64,000 nt of DNA from a bacterium (GTDB lineage: Bacteria; Planctomycetota; Planctomycetia; Planctomycetales; Planctomycetaceae), in the NCBI GenBank assembly GCA_016124895.1, contig WGMU01000006.1, positions 124,001 to 188,000 on the forward strand, read 5' to 3'. Every line of letters begins with the position of its first letter. Position 1 is the first letter of the stretch. The notes under the pieces were generated by a model that was not told where the DNA came from, ran no database searches, and saw nothing but the letters and a program-made list of their open reading frames with translations. Shown piece by piece: positions 50,032-59,704 of this stretch. The translations under genes and the position numbers were made by a program.

Positions 50032-51921
50032 ATGAACTGGCCCGGCTTCTCGGCGATCGCCAATGCGTGGTGGCTGCTGCTGCTGATCCCGCTGATCATC
50101 TTCTACTTCCTGAAGCTGAGACGACCGCGCGTCGAGATTGCGTCGCTGGCTCTGTGGCAGTCGGTCGTCAACGACCAGCGGGTGAACTCGCCGTTTCAGA
50201 AGTTCCGCCGCAACATTCTGCTGTGGCTCCAGATGGCCCTGCTGATCCTGCTGGTGCTGGCGGCAATGCAGCCGTTCTTTGTCGGTGGCTCGGCACGGTC
50301 GCGTTACCTGCCGGTGCTGATTGACTGTTCGGCGAGTATGGCGGCGACAGATGCCGAGACCGGGAAATCGCGGCTCGACCTGGCAAAGCAGCGCGTCCGC
50401 GAAGTTGTCGAGAATCTGCTGCCCGACCAGCGCGTCTCGCTGATCGCGATGCACTCGACGGCCCAGCGGCTGACCGAGTTCACAGACAACAAACGGATCC
50501 TGCTCGACGCTCTCGATCAGTTGAAGATTCGTGACCTGCCGAGCCGGCTCGAAGATGCGCTGCGCATGACACAGGTTCTGGCCCGGACCGTGCCGGTCGA
50601 GTCGGTCCTCGTTTATTCGGACGGCAATTTCCCGCAGCGGGTCAGTTTCGATCTGCCGTTTGAGATCAACTATCAGCAGCTACCGCCTGCCGGACCGAAC
50701 GCCGGCATCACGGCGTTCAATGCGCGGCAGACCGAGCCGCCGAAGTGGGATGTCTTCCTGCGAGTGGAATCGTCGGCCGCCCTGGCGGGAACGGTCAGTC
50801 TCTGGCAGGACGGGCAGAAGCTCGGCAACGCGACGTTCGTGCTCGACGCCGGCCAGTCACAGCGGATCACGTTTGATGTCGAGTCCGACGTCTCGTCGCG
50901 GCTTGAAGCGAAACTTGAAGTCGACGACGGCGGTTATGATTCACTGACTGCGGACAACGTCGCGTTTCTCGATCTTCCGACGGCACGGCCGTTGCGAGCG
51001 TATGTCGATCCGGAACTGACCAGTTACCAACACGCGCTGCAGGGAGCGCAGAACGTCGAGATGTTTCCCTCGAACGGCAGCGCTGGTAACGGTGACGTTC
51101 GCACGGCGGCGTACGATCTTGTGATCTCGTCGAAACTCGACGGCCGCAGTATCGATGCAGTGACTCGACTGTTTATCGGTGTCATTCCGGAAGACGTGGC
51201 GCCGCTGATCGTCATGCCGGTTCTGACGGGACTGACCGAGTTCATCGACTGGGACCGTTCGTCGGCGTTGCTGCAGCACATGCAGCTTCGCGATGTGCAG
51301 ATTTCGGAAGACGTGACGAAGCAGCCCGGCGTCGAGGACGCGAACTTTGAAGCAGCGGGGTACTCGATCCTCGCGCACGGAAACAACGGACCGCTGCTGC
51401 TCGAACGCCGCACCGGGGCGACCGTCGAATACTTCCTGCTGTTTCAAACGGAGAACTCGACGCTGCCCTACCGCGTCGCGTTTCCAATCTTCGTCTCGAA
51501 CGCCGTGCAGATCGCACGGCAGGAAGCCGGCATCTCCGAGGTGCGAGCGTCAAAGACCAGCGTGCTGCCGCCGCGCGAAGTTGCGGCCGACACCGAATAC
51601 CGCATTGTGACTCCGTCGGGCGAAAGTGAAGCGGTCCGTTCCGGTAAGGACGGCATTCTCAACGGCGTGGCGGCGTTCGAGTCCGGCCGCTACCGGATTA
51701 TGGACGGCGGCAGCGAAGTGGTGTCGATCGCGGTCAGCCTGCTTGATCCGCTGGAAACGTCGCTCGCGTCCGTCGAACAGATTCAGTTTGACGAGCTGTC
51801 CGTCAAAGCCGCCGACGAACTGCTCGACACCGACCGGCCGCTGTGGTCCACTCTGGCGGCCATCGCGTTCGCCGTGCTGCTCGTCGAGTGGTGGTTCTTT
51901 CAACGTCCGGCCGTCGGTTAA
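50032..51921 (+). CDS. VWA/BatA-type membrane protein
   Basis: A 629-residue protein with two N-terminal membrane helices (about 12-28 and 66-86), a von Willebrand A domain between about 92 and 270 starting LIDCSASM with the MIDAS DxSxS pattern, a long beta-rich periplasmic or cytoplasmic region and a C-terminal helix (about 607-625). The layout is that of BatA/aerotolerance-type proteins. ATG at 50032 follows GGAGGG. It overlaps in direction and spacing with the DUF58 gene before and the 752-residue gene 18 bp after, so they form one unit. Confidence 0.88.
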   Translation: MNWPGFSAIANAWWLLLLIPLIIFYFLKLRRPRVEIASLALWQSVVNDQRVNSPFQKFRRNILLWLQMALLILLVLAAMQPFFVGGSARSRYLPVLIDCSASMAATDAETGKSRLDLAKQRVREVVENLLPDQRVSLIAMHSTAQRLTEFTDNKRILLDALDQLKIRDLPSRLEDALRMTQVLARTVPVESVLVYSDGNFPQRVSFDLPFEINYQQLPPAGPNAGITAFNARQTEPPKWDVFLRVESSAALAGTVSLWQDGQKLGNATFVLDAGQSQRITFDVESDVSSRLEAKLEVDDGGYDSLTADNVAFLDLPTARPLRAYVDPELTSYQHALQGAQNVEMFPSNGSAGNGDVRTAAYDLVISSKLDGRSIDAVTRLFIGVIPEDVAPLIVMPVLTGLTEFIDWDRSSALLQHMQLRDVQISEDVTKQPGVEDANFEAAGYSILAHGNNGPLLLERRTGATVEYFLLFQTENSTLPYRVAFPIFVSNAVQIARQEAGISEVRASKTSVLPPREVAADTEYRIVTPSGESEAVRSGKDGILNGVAAFESGRYRIMDGGSEVVSIAVSLLDPLETSLASVEQIQFDELSVKAADELLDTDRPLWSTLAAIAFAVLLVEWWFFQRPAVG

Positions 51922-51939
51922 CCGCGAGTGGAGTTCGGT

Positions 51940-54198
51940 ATGCGGAAACGTCTGACGCTCGCAATCGCCTGCGTGGCTGGTGCTCTGGCGGCCATGTCAA
52001 TCGCCTGCGCGCAGGATGACGCCACACAGCTCAAACCGACACTCAAGTTTGAACTGCGGAACCAGCAGACTGCCCGGACCGGTGGCCCGATTCCGCTGAC
52101 GTACGATCTGGTCTGGGACGGCGCCGGGGCAACACTGCTCGAAGGCCGGCTCGAACTGTCACTGACAGACGGCATTGAAAACTACGGTCACTATGTGTCC
52201 GCCGATCTGGCGATCAATCCTGGACGGACGACGTATCGCGTCCTGCTGCCGTCGATCGAGGGGCGTTCGGCGTTTCCGACCTTTGATCTGATTGCTCGAT
52301 TTGTGACGTCCGACAACGAGATCATCGACCTTGAAGCGCGACCGCTCCGCGTCACGCCCGACGCCAGCCGCTTTTTCCGCGTCGTCTTCTGCGATCCGGT
52401 GGCCGCGTCCGACGACCGCCGGGTCAGTGCCTTTCTGAAGTCGCTGAAGTTTGAGCAGTTCTGGCAGTCGGCGCCGCGCTCCGGAGATCAGGAACTCCGC
52501 CTCGACGATACTCCGGTGAGCGTGTTTGACAGCGTTCGCCCGCCCGAGATGCCACTCGATCCGCACTGGTACTGTGCGTCGTCAATGGTCGTCCTGAGCC
52601 GCAACGGATTCTCGGAACTGCGATCAAAGAAACTCGACGTGCTGCTGCAGTGGGTCCGTGCCGGAGGCAGTCTATGTGTCGAACCATTGAGCGGACTCGA
52701 TGACGAACATCTCACGTTTCTCAACGCACTGGCGGCCGAGGCATCGGACATTGAGTTCGTCGTCGACGAGCGCGGTCTGCTGACTCTGCCGAAACAGAAA
52801 GCGTTCGAGCATTTCCCGTCCGGCTTCGGGCAGGTGGCCGTGCTGTATGCCGGGCTGCAGGATTCACTCGACACGACGGCCAGTGAGTGGAAGTCTGTCG
52901 TGACGGCGTTGTGGAACTTTCGAGCCGATCAGCAGCAGTCAATTACGTCAAAGGGGAAGTTTCGATGGCTGGCAAGCAGTGAGCTGTATCCTGAGAACTC
53001 CGGCGGTCCGAACCGTAACGGATACAACCCCTATTACGGTTATCCCTATCAGCAGAATCTGTATCGCAACCAGCCGGGTCGACTGAGTGTGCAGCCGATT
53101 CAAAGTGTGCAGGGACTGCTCGAACGTCTGATGCCGCAGGATGTCGAAGTCGTTCCGCTGCCGTATATCGGAGCGATCCTGCTGCTCTATCTGCTGACAA
53201 TCGGCCCGGTGGATTACTTTGTGCTGGGAGCATTCAAGGCGCGGCGGTTTACCTGGATCACGTTTCCGCTGGCGACGGTCGGTTTCACACTGTTCACCGT
53301 CTGGCTGTCGAACAGTTTCCTCAGCAGTTCAGCGGAACGGACGTTCGTTGAAGTGCTTGACGTAATGCCAAACGGCGAAGTTGCCCGCTCGAACCGGCTC
53401 GAACTGCTTTTCACGATGTCGTCGACGGACGTGACGACGGATGTCAGAAGTGGCGTGTTCACTGCACTCGATCATTCCCGCTTTGGCGGCACGGTTCACG
53501 ATCAGTACCGCCGACAGGTGCATCGTCGCACGGTTCCCGCTCCAACGATTGTTGGACGTCCGCCTGGCTATTTCGCTGCCGTACAGGCTGTGCCGAAGTG
53601 GACGCCGCAGATCAATCGCATCTTCCAGATTGCTCCTGATCCGGAAACGCTGCCAAGCGAACTCGTCGAGTTTGACTGGCGGAGTCCACGCGATTTTCGC
53701 AGCAATGCGGGACAGCAGCAGCTTCGCCAGGCCGTTCAGACAACGTTCGGTAACGATGCGATCGCTGTGCTGTTCAACGGTCGCAAGGCCGTCGATCTGC
53801 TGCGTAATCGGACGGCGGTCTTCCAGGAAGCTGTGCTGCAGATGCTTGATCAGGACGTTGCACGCAATAACCAGCAATGGCTCTACACGGACTTCCTGTG
53901 GGACGTGAGTGTGCGGCTGCAGGGGCAGGGACTGTTCGGCGCGGTCAACCGCGTCTCACCGCATGGCGGAGCCAACTTCGAGGACATGACACTGCTCGAT
54001 CCGTCTGACCCGAACCAGTGGCTGCTCGTCATCGTGCGTCCCGACGGCGAGAATATGACGATTTACCGCCGGCTGTATCAGCTCTCGCCCGATCCGCCCA
54101 CTGCGGACAGAATTGAGGCTTCAGCCAACGGGGCATCCGGCAAAGCGGCAACAGAGAACACCAGCGATCAGAACCCGTTCGAGGCTCGCAATGATTGA
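51940..54198 (+). CDS. Large membrane protein in the DUF58/VWA cluster, function unknown
   Basis: A 752-residue protein. A signal peptide (1-24, ending CAQD) is followed by a beta-sandwich-like part (about 30-130), a mixed region to about 400, two membrane helices (about 409-430 IGAILLLYLLTIGPVDYFVLG, and about 440-460) and a long outer or inner C-terminal part ending in a Ser/Thr/Asn-rich tail. No catalytic motif is seen. ATG at 51940 follows GTGGAG. The stop overlaps the start of the ABC ATPase gene by 8 bp (ATGATTGA), which suggests translational coupling. Confidence 0.8.
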   Translation: MRKRLTLAIACVAGALAAMSIACAQDDATQLKPTLKFELRNQQTARTGGPIPLTYDLVWDGAGATLLEGRLELSLTDGIENYGHYVSADLAINPGRTTYRVLLPSIEGRSAFPTFDLIARFVTSDNEIIDLEARPLRVTPDASRFFRVVFCDPVAASDDRRVSAFLKSLKFEQFWQSAPRSGDQELRLDDTPVSVFDSVRPPEMPLDPHWYCASSMVVLSRNGFSELRSKKLDVLLQWVRAGGSLCVEPLSGLDDEHLTFLNALAAEASDIEFVVDERGLLTLPKQKAFEHFPSGFGQVAVLYAGLQDSLDTTASEWKSVVTALWNFRADQQQSITSKGKFRWLASSELYPENSGGPNRNGYNPYYGYPYQQNLYRNQPGRLSVQPIQSVQGLLERLMPQDVEVVPLPYIGAILLLYLLTIGPVDYFVLGAFKARRFTWITFPLATVGFTLFTVWLSNSFLSSSAERTFVEVLDVMPNGEVARSNRLELLFTMSSTDVTTDVRSGVFTALDHSRFGGTVHDQYRRQVHRRTVPAPTIVGRPPGYFAAVQAVPKWTPQINRIFQIAPDPETLPSELVEFDWRSPRDFRSNAGQQQLRQAVQTTFGNDAIAVLFNGRKAVDLLRNRTAVFQEAVLQMLDQDVARNNQQWLYTDFLWDVSVRLQGQGLFGAVNRVSPHGGANFEDMTLLDPSDPNQWLLVIVRPDGENMTIYRRLYQLSPDPPTADRIEASANGASGKAATENTSDQNPFEARND

Positions 54199-55228
54199 CC
54201 AGGTACCGCACTCCGACGATTCCTCGGGCGACGTTCGACATGACGAACCGCCTGGCTCGACCGCGGCAGCTCAGCCATCGCAGCCCTCCGAACGGCCACT
54301 CGTCGTCGATGTTCGGAATCTGTGGGTCCGCTATGGCCGAATGGTCGCCGTAAAGGGCATCGAACTGCAGATTCCGCAGGGCGAAGTCTTCGGCTTTATC
54401 GGGCCGAACGGAGCCGGCAAGTCGTCGACGATCAAAGTCCTTGCCACGCTGCAGCGCAGCTTCGAGGGTACCGCCCGTGTCAATGGTGTTGATGTCCGTG
54501 TCGACCCGACTGCTGTGCGCGAGCAGATGGGTTACGTGCCCGACTTTTTCGGCGTCTACGAAGACCTGACGGCGCGCGAGTACCTGCACTTCTTCGCGGC
54601 AGCGTACCGGATCGAACGCGGCAGGCGAGAGTCGATCGTCAACGACGTGCTCGAACTGACCGACCTGACGAACAAGATCGACGCTCAGGTCGACACGCTG
54701 TCACGCGGCATGAAGCAGCGGCTGTCGCTGGCTCGTGTCCTGTTGCACGATCCCGAACTGCTGCTGCTCGACGAACCAACCAGCGGCCTCGACCCGCGCG
54801 CCCGGATTGAAGTCCGCGAACTGCTCAAGGCGCTGACCGAAATGGGCAAGACGATCCTCATCTCCAGTCACATCCTGCACGAACTGTCGCATCTCTGCAC
54901 ACGGATCGGCATCATCGAAGCGGGCGAGATGGTCGCACAGGGTTCGATGAACGATATCTACCGGCAACTGTCACTGCTCCGCGTCGTTCACGTACAACTG
55001 GCCAATCGCTCGCCCGAACTGCTCGACCGGCTCCGCGAGGTTGACGGTGTCGCGTCCGTCGAGGAACAGGTCGACCGCATCGCCATTCAGCTCCACGAAG
55101 AGCAGACGTCCGTCGAAGACCTGCACGACGCGCTGATGGAACAGGGCGCCCGCATCCGCATGTTCCAGCCCGAGGCGATGGATATGGAAACGGCCTTCAT
55201 GAAGCTGACGCAGGGCAAAACGGCGTAG
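54191..55228 (+). CDS. ABC-2-type transporter ATP-binding protein
   Basis: A 345-residue ABC ATPase. About 35 residues of Ser/Pro-rich lead come before the domain; Walker A GPNGAGKSS near 76-84, signature LSRGMKQRLSLARVL (the LSxGQ loop reads LSRGMKQ), Walker B LLLLDEPTSGLDP and the H-loop SSHIL follow. The C-terminal 95 residues resemble the regulatory tail of ABC-2 exporters of gliding-motility or drug-export type. The permease is not in the window after it; it may be elsewhere. Its start codon lies within the end of the previous gene. Confidence 0.92.
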   Translation: MIDQVPHSDDSSGDVRHDEPPGSTAAAQPSQPSERPLVVDVRNLWVRYGRMVAVKGIELQIPQGEVFGFIGPNGAGKSSTIKVLATLQRSFEGTARVNGVDVRVDPTAVREQMGYVPDFFGVYEDLTAREYLHFFAAAYRIERGRRESIVNDVLELTDLTNKIDAQVDTLSRGMKQRLSLARVLLHDPELLLLDEPTSGLDPRARIEVRELLKALTEMGKTILISSHILHELSHLCTRIGIIEAGEMVAQGSMNDIYRQLSLLRVVHVQLANRSPELLDRLREVDGVASVEEQVDRIAIQLHEEQTSVEDLHDALMEQGARIRMFQPEAMDMETAFMKLTQGKTA

Positions 55229-55239
55229 CTCTCGGCCAG

Positions 55240-55274
55240 AAGTAGGGTGGGCCTCGCGTTGCTCGACTCACCCT
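55240..55274. repeat. Degenerate palindrome between convergent genes
   Basis: GTAGGGTGGGCCTCGC and GCTCGACTCACCCTGC are partly complementary across a short loop, in the 62-bp gap between the ABC ATPase stop and the larE stop. The consensus resembles common GTAGGGTGGG planctomycete repeats; this is a weak match. Confidence 0.35.
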
Positions 55275-55290
55275 GCAAGCGATCTGGCGA

Positions 55291-56136
55291 TCACCCGGGG
55301 ATCGACAGCGACTCAATCGGCAGTAGCGCATTCAGGCTGCCTGAACGAAATCCGGCGAGATCGATCGTCACACAGCGGAAGCCGAGCCGTTCGAGTTCCG
55401 CGACGGTGCGCTGGCGGAGTTCCGGGTCCAGCAGTCGTGGCAGCAGATCGACTGGGACTTCAATTCGAGCCAGTTCGCCCGCTTCCAGCCGAACCCGCAG
55501 TTCGCGCGTGCCAAGTTCTGCGGCGAGGAACTGCTCCGCCGCGTCAATCCGACGGACTCGTTCGGGCGTAACAGACACTCCGTAAGCAATCCGGCTCGAC
55601 AGACATGGCATCGCTGGTTTGTCCCAGACGGGCAGTTCCCAGAGGTGGGCCAGTTCGCGGACGTCGGCCTTCGTCAGGCCAGCTTCAATCAACGGGCTGC
55701 GAACCGCCTGCTCGTCCGCCGCCCGCATTCCCGGCCGGTGATCACCTCGGTCGTCAAGATTCGCCCCGTTGACGATGACGTCGACGCCCAACTCCGGCAG
55801 CAACCGGGTCAGCAGCGAATAGAGTTCCGTCTTGCAGAAGTAACAGCGGTTGGCGGGATTGGCGAGATAGTCGTCATCGAGAAACTCACTGGTCTGCACG
55901 ACACGATGTCGGATGCCGATCTGCCGCGCCAGATCGATCGCCTGATCGAGTTCTCCAGCCGCAAGACTCGGGCTTTCCGCCGTCACGGCAACCGCCCGAT
56001 CCCTGCAGGCCAGCTGCGCCGCTTTGGCAACGACCGTACTGTCGACACCGGCTGAAAACGCGACCGCGACCGAGCCGTAACCGCCGAGCACGCTCAGCAG
56101 ATGATCGCGTTTCTGATTCAGGTCGGTGTCGGACAT
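55291..56136 (-). CDS. larE: ATP-dependent sacrificial sulfur transferase LarE
   Basis: A 281-residue PP-loop enzyme. The ATP loop SAGVDS is at 28-33, NRCYFCKTELY near 97-107, and PCLSSRIAYG carries Cys178, the Cys that in Lactobacillus LarE (Cys176) gives up its own sulfur. LarE thiolates the pyridinium precursor of the nickel-pincer cofactor of lactate racemase. LarB and LarC are not in the window. The only LarA relative here (34407-35642) lacks part of the active site. ATG at 56136 begins at the fold. Convergent with the ABC ATPase gene. Confidence 0.9.
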   Translation of the reverse strand: MSDTDLNQKRDHLLSVLGGYGSVAVAFSAGVDSTVVAKAAQLACRDRAVAVTAESPSLAAGELDQAIDLARQIGIRHRVVQTSEFLDDDYLANPANRCYFCKTELYSLLTRLLPELGVDVIVNGANLDDRGDHRPGMRAADEQAVRSPLIEAGLTKADVRELAHLWELPVWDKPAMPCLSSRIAYGVSVTPERVRRIDAAEQFLAAELGTRELRVRLEAGELARIEVPVDLLPRLLDPELRQRTVAELERLGFRCVTIDLAGFRSGSLNALLPIESLSIPG

Positions 56137-56244
56137 CAGATTCGTTCTCAGATCGAGTGACTCATCGCGACTGTCTCTGGATGTCGCGGTTCGGTTCAAC
56201 GCTTTCCCGGAAAGAGTTGACCGTCGTTAAGACACACTGCCCGG

Positions 56245-58173
56245 CTAACGCCGCTTCAGATAGAGGTATCCATCTTCTGCTCCAACCAGTAGATCGCGCT
56301 TGTCCGTACCGAAGAAGTTCGCCGTGCAGGGACTGCTGGTGTGTCCGGCGAGACGGCGTTCGGCGAGCGGGCCGCGAGGCATCAGCAGAGTTTCGCCCTC
56401 TTCGGTCCCGAGGTTTTCGAGCAGGTCGGCACTGGCGCTGTTTTCGAGCAGATCGAGGTCGCCGTCGCCGTCCCAGTCGATCGCGTGCAGCTTGCGACGT
56501 CCACTACCGCCAGCCCGCTTGCCGTTCAGTCGGACTGACTCGCCGCGAGCATCCACAAACGACCGCTTGCCGGGCAGCAGCTTCACAGAACCGTCGTCCG
56601 CTTTCTGCCGCTCGAACAGCGCAAGGTAGCCTTCCTGATCGAGCACCACCAGGTCGTTCAGTCCGTCGCCGGTCCAGTCAGCGACAATCGGCGTCGTCCG
56701 CCACTGCGTGATCAGCTCTTTGCCCTGCGGGTTCCACCAGGTCCATGCGGGCTTCGGTGTCGGACCCGGCCACTCGACATCAACGGACTGCGCGGCAGCG
56801 AGCTTTGGTGCCGTCTTCGTACCGACATTCCGATACCACTGAATGCGGCCCCAGATGGAATTGAGCATGACGTCGGCGAGTCCGTCGTGATCCCAGTCAG
56901 CGACTGTAAACGTTGTGTAGCCCCACTTGGCTTCGCACGGTCCCTGAATCGAACCGTTCGGCCCGGCCTGAATCCGCAACACTTGATCTCCGGCCGACAA
57001 TCGGACCGGCGCGGCCCAGCGCGGCGTTTCCGTGCCTTCTGGAATGCCGAGGTTTTCGAAGAACTCGACGTACCCAGCCGTATTCCCGGACAGAATGTCT
57101 TCGTCGCCGTCACCGTCCCAGTCGATGCAGTACGGCGTTGCGAGTGCTCCGCACTTCAGTCGGTCGGCAATCTGTTGAAAGTAACGCGGTGCGAGAAACA
57201 CCGGCGTGCCGTCAACAACCTTACCGGTGTGCTCGATGAACGCCACGCGGCCGTCTTCGTCACCGCAGATCAGGTCGACATCTCCGTCGCGGTCCCAGTC
57301 GATCGCCGACGGCACAATCATTTCCAGATCCATCCGGAGCAGCCCCTCGCCGTCTTTCAGAAACCGGCCGGCCGCATATTCGGGCTCGGTTCGCGAGCCA
57401 ACGTTTTCAAAGTAGGTGAAGCGGTCGAGAAACTCGCCGCACAGCAGATCGAGATCGCCATCACCGTCGAAGTCCGCAAAGTTCGGCGACGGCCAGCCGT
57501 AGACGTCGAGCGGTTCGCCACCCGCATCAACCCGGAACGGGCTCTTGCCCGAGCGACCATCGGCAGCGTCCGGGAAGACATACACCTCGCCGCGCAACGG
57601 ACCATTCTTCCAGACGCCCTTTTCGTCCCAGGCATCGTCCCAGCCGTAGTCCTTCCAGTCGCCGATTCCGACAATGACGTCCCGCTTGCCGTTGCCGTCG
57701 TAATCAACAATGTGCCACTGATTCGCTCGCAGCTTGCGCTGATGTGCCAGCACGTTGGCGGGCATCGCAAAGTTCTGCGGCTGCTCGTACTGCGACGCCA
57801 GAAAGTCCGGGTACTGCTTGCCCGGCAGCAGCACGACAGGCCGCCCATCGACGTACGACACTCGGGCGTTATGAAACCCGTCGCCGATTTTCCGGCCCGG
57901 TTTGAACGTCGGGAATGGAACGTTTCCCTCGGGATTCTCAAAGAAGTACGTTCCGTTCGACGGCTTGTCCGGGCACGATATGACGAGGTCCAGATCGCCG
58001 TCGCCGTCGTAATCCATCGGCAGCGGCCAGGCCCAGAGTCCGACGCCAAGATCGACGGTCAGCCCCGGATTGTTGTACTCAAGAGCTTCGAGATCCGCCG
58101 CCGTAAGACTCCTCGAACCCGCGAGCAACACGGCGAGAGCAACCGCGATGAGACCTGTCGAACACCTGGCCAT
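56245..58173 (-). CDS. Secreted FG-GAP/VCBS repeat protein
   Basis: A 642-residue protein with a signal peptide (1-25, ending LTAAD) and at least eight FG-GAP/VCBS calcium-binding repeats, each with a DxDGDGxxD core: DYDGDGDLDLV, DYDGNGKRDVI, DFDGDGDLDLL, DWDRDGDVDLI, DWDGDGDEDIL, DWDHDGLADVM, DWTGDGLNDLV and DWDGDGDLDLL. They should form a seven- or eight-bladed integrin-like propeller outside the cell. No enzyme domain is fused to it. ATG at 58173 follows GGAGAAAG. A common planctomycete surface protein type; the ligand is unknown. Confidence 0.9.
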   Translation of the reverse strand: MARCSTGLIAVALAVLLAGSRSLTAADLEALEYNNPGLTVDLGVGLWAWPLPMDYDGDGDLDLVISCPDKPSNGTYFFENPEGNVPFPTFKPGRKIGDGFHNARVSYVDGRPVVLLPGKQYPDFLASQYEQPQNFAMPANVLAHQRKLRANQWHIVDYDGNGKRDVIVGIGDWKDYGWDDAWDEKGVWKNGPLRGEVYVFPDAADGRSGKSPFRVDAGGEPLDVYGWPSPNFADFDGDGDLDLLCGEFLDRFTYFENVGSRTEPEYAAGRFLKDGEGLLRMDLEMIVPSAIDWDRDGDVDLICGDEDGRVAFIEHTGKVVDGTPVFLAPRYFQQIADRLKCGALATPYCIDWDGDGDEDILSGNTAGYVEFFENLGIPEGTETPRWAAPVRLSAGDQVLRIQAGPNGSIQGPCEAKWGYTTFTVADWDHDGLADVMLNSIWGRIQWYRNVGTKTAPKLAAAQSVDVEWPGPTPKPAWTWWNPQGKELITQWRTTPIVADWTGDGLNDLVVLDQEGYLALFERQKADDGSVKLLPGKRSFVDARGESVRLNGKRAGGSGRRKLHAIDWDGDGDLDLLENSASADLLENLGTEEGETLLMPRGPLAERRLAGHTSSPCTANFFGTDKRDLLVGAEDGYLYLKRR

Positions 58174-58229
58174 GGCTTTCTCCAACGGAAACAGAACGAA
58201 CGTCAGTCGGTCACTGTAGGGAATTGATC

Positions 58230-58610
58230 GTGCGAAATCATGAGACCGCGATGCTGGCGTACGCCCGGCTGGCCCGAGTGTCACACGAACGGCGACAGTC
58301 AGCCGGCCGTGACCGCTTCATCATTCTCTGTGGCCGCGAAGCGTGCTTCGCTGGCTGGCTCGATGTGGCCACCGCCTGTCGCGATCTGGTGCTGGTCAAT
58401 AACCCGCGACACCTGCTCGCGCATTCGGCGTCGTTTCCTGATGCACTTCGAGATCCAGAAAACACTCGCTTCTTCGCGCAGCTCGACGCCTTCTGCCCGT
58501 TCGAGCAGGCCGAGCATCTGCTGCGGGAAAATCATCAGACGCTCGCATCAACGGTCGAGGTCTCCGCTGGCGAAGTCGCGCTGGCTGACCTTGAACACTG
58601 CAGTCAGTAA
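58230..58610 (+). CDS. Small conserved-looking protein of unknown function
   Basis: A 126-residue protein with no signal peptide or membrane helix. It begins VRNHETAMLAYARLARVSHERRQ and contains FIILCGREACFAGWLDVATACRDLVLVNN in its middle; I do not recognise a family, but the composition looks like a real protein. GTG at 58230 is preferred since AGGG lies 8 bp before it. It is divergent from the FG-GAP gene by 56 bp and precedes ribokinase by about 130 bp on the same strand. Confidence 0.55.
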   Translation: MRNHETAMLAYARLARVSHERRQSAGRDRFIILCGREACFAGWLDVATACRDLVLVNNPRHLLAHSASFPDALRDPENTRFFAQLDAFCPFEQAEHLLRENHQTLASTVEVSAGEVALADLEHCSQ

Positions 58611-58738
58611 GAGACGGAACTGGCTCCGTCTTTCGCAGAGAATCAAGATGCTTGAAATCCGATCCTGCCTCGCATTTCATTGACTCGTTCATCTTTCCCG
58701 CCGTGGATCAGAGCCGCCGGACGTTTCCAGGAATTGCC

Positions 58739-59704
58739 ATGTCGACACCGCAGATCATTGTCCTGGGATCCGTCAACGTGGACCTCGTCATCCGCTCGCC
58801 GCTGCTGCCTCGTGCCGGAGAAACGGTGATCGGAGGCGCGTTTTACGAAGCGGCCGGCGGCAAAGGGGCGAATCAGGCTGTCGCAGCAGCGCGGGCCTCT
58901 GCAGCACCGATTGGGTTTATCGCCGCCGTCGGCAGTGACGATTTCGGACGCCGCTCACTCAAGCAGCTTCGCGGCGAGAATATCCTCACTCAGCATGTCC
59001 GCATGGTTGAGGGAGCCGCAACTGGCGTTGCGCTGATCATGGTCGACGAGCACGGAGAGAATCAGATCAGCGTCGCCTCGGGCGCGAACGCGCTGCTGAC
59101 TCCGGACGACGTCGCCGCAGTGGCTGACGAGTGGTTCGAATCGGCAAAAGTCTTCGTCGCCAGTCTCGAATCACCGATCGAAACCGTGATCAGCGGACTG
59201 CGACGCGCGAAAGAGCACGGCCTGACGACCGTCCTGAATCCGGCTCCCGCGTGCGAAGAAATCCGCAATCCCGAAATCCTGAAACTCGTCGACGTGCTGA
59301 CGCCGAATGAAACCGAGGCAACGTTCCTCAGCGGCTGGGACGTGCTGGAAGATCTCGAAGACGTCTGTATCTGGTGCGAGCAACTGCGGCAGAAAGGCAG
59401 TCGCAGTGTCGTGATCACGCGCGGCGAACGCGGCTGTGTCGTCCGCGAAGAGGTCGGCGACCCGAGTCTCATCGCTCCTTACGTTGTCAGCGCCGTCGAC
59501 GCGACCGCCGCTGGCGACTGTTTCAACGGAGCCCTGGCTGCGGCCCTGGCCGAGGGCCGCACGCTGATTGAAGCGGCCCGCTTCGCCAACGCCGCCGCCG
59601 CTCTCTCTGTCCAGAACACCGGCGCGGTCCCCTCGCTGCCGACCAGAACAGCCATCGACAATTTCGCCGCCTCCGACGCTCCACAACGCGACGCCCTGCT
59701 TTAA
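58739..59704 (+). CDS. rbsK: Ribokinase
   Basis: A 321-residue PfkB-family kinase, most like ribokinase. It phosphorylates D-ribose at O5 with ATP. Seen are VLGSVNVDLVIR at the N-terminus, the sugar-contact GGKGANQA near 39-46, LNPAPA near 178, TPNETEA, and the C-terminal anion-hole motif DATAAGDCFNGA with the catalytic Asp (the usual TGAGD reads TAAGD). Length is normal. ATG at 58739 follows CCAGGAA. Its stop overlaps the convergent amidohydrolase stop by four bases. Substrate could also be a related sugar. Confidence 0.9.
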   Translation: MSTPQIIVLGSVNVDLVIRSPLLPRAGETVIGGAFYEAAGGKGANQAVAAARASAAPIGFIAAVGSDDFGRRSLKQLRGENILTQHVRMVEGAATGVALIMVDEHGENQISVASGANALLTPDDVAAVADEWFESAKVFVASLESPIETVISGLRRAKEHGLTTVLNPAPACEEIRNPEILKLVDVLTPNETEATFLSGWDVLEDLEDVCIWCEQLRQKGSRSVVITRGERGCVVREEVGDPSLIAPYVVSAVDATAAGDCFNGALAAALAEGRTLIEAARFANAAAALSVQNTGAVPSLPTRTAIDNFAASDAPQRDALL

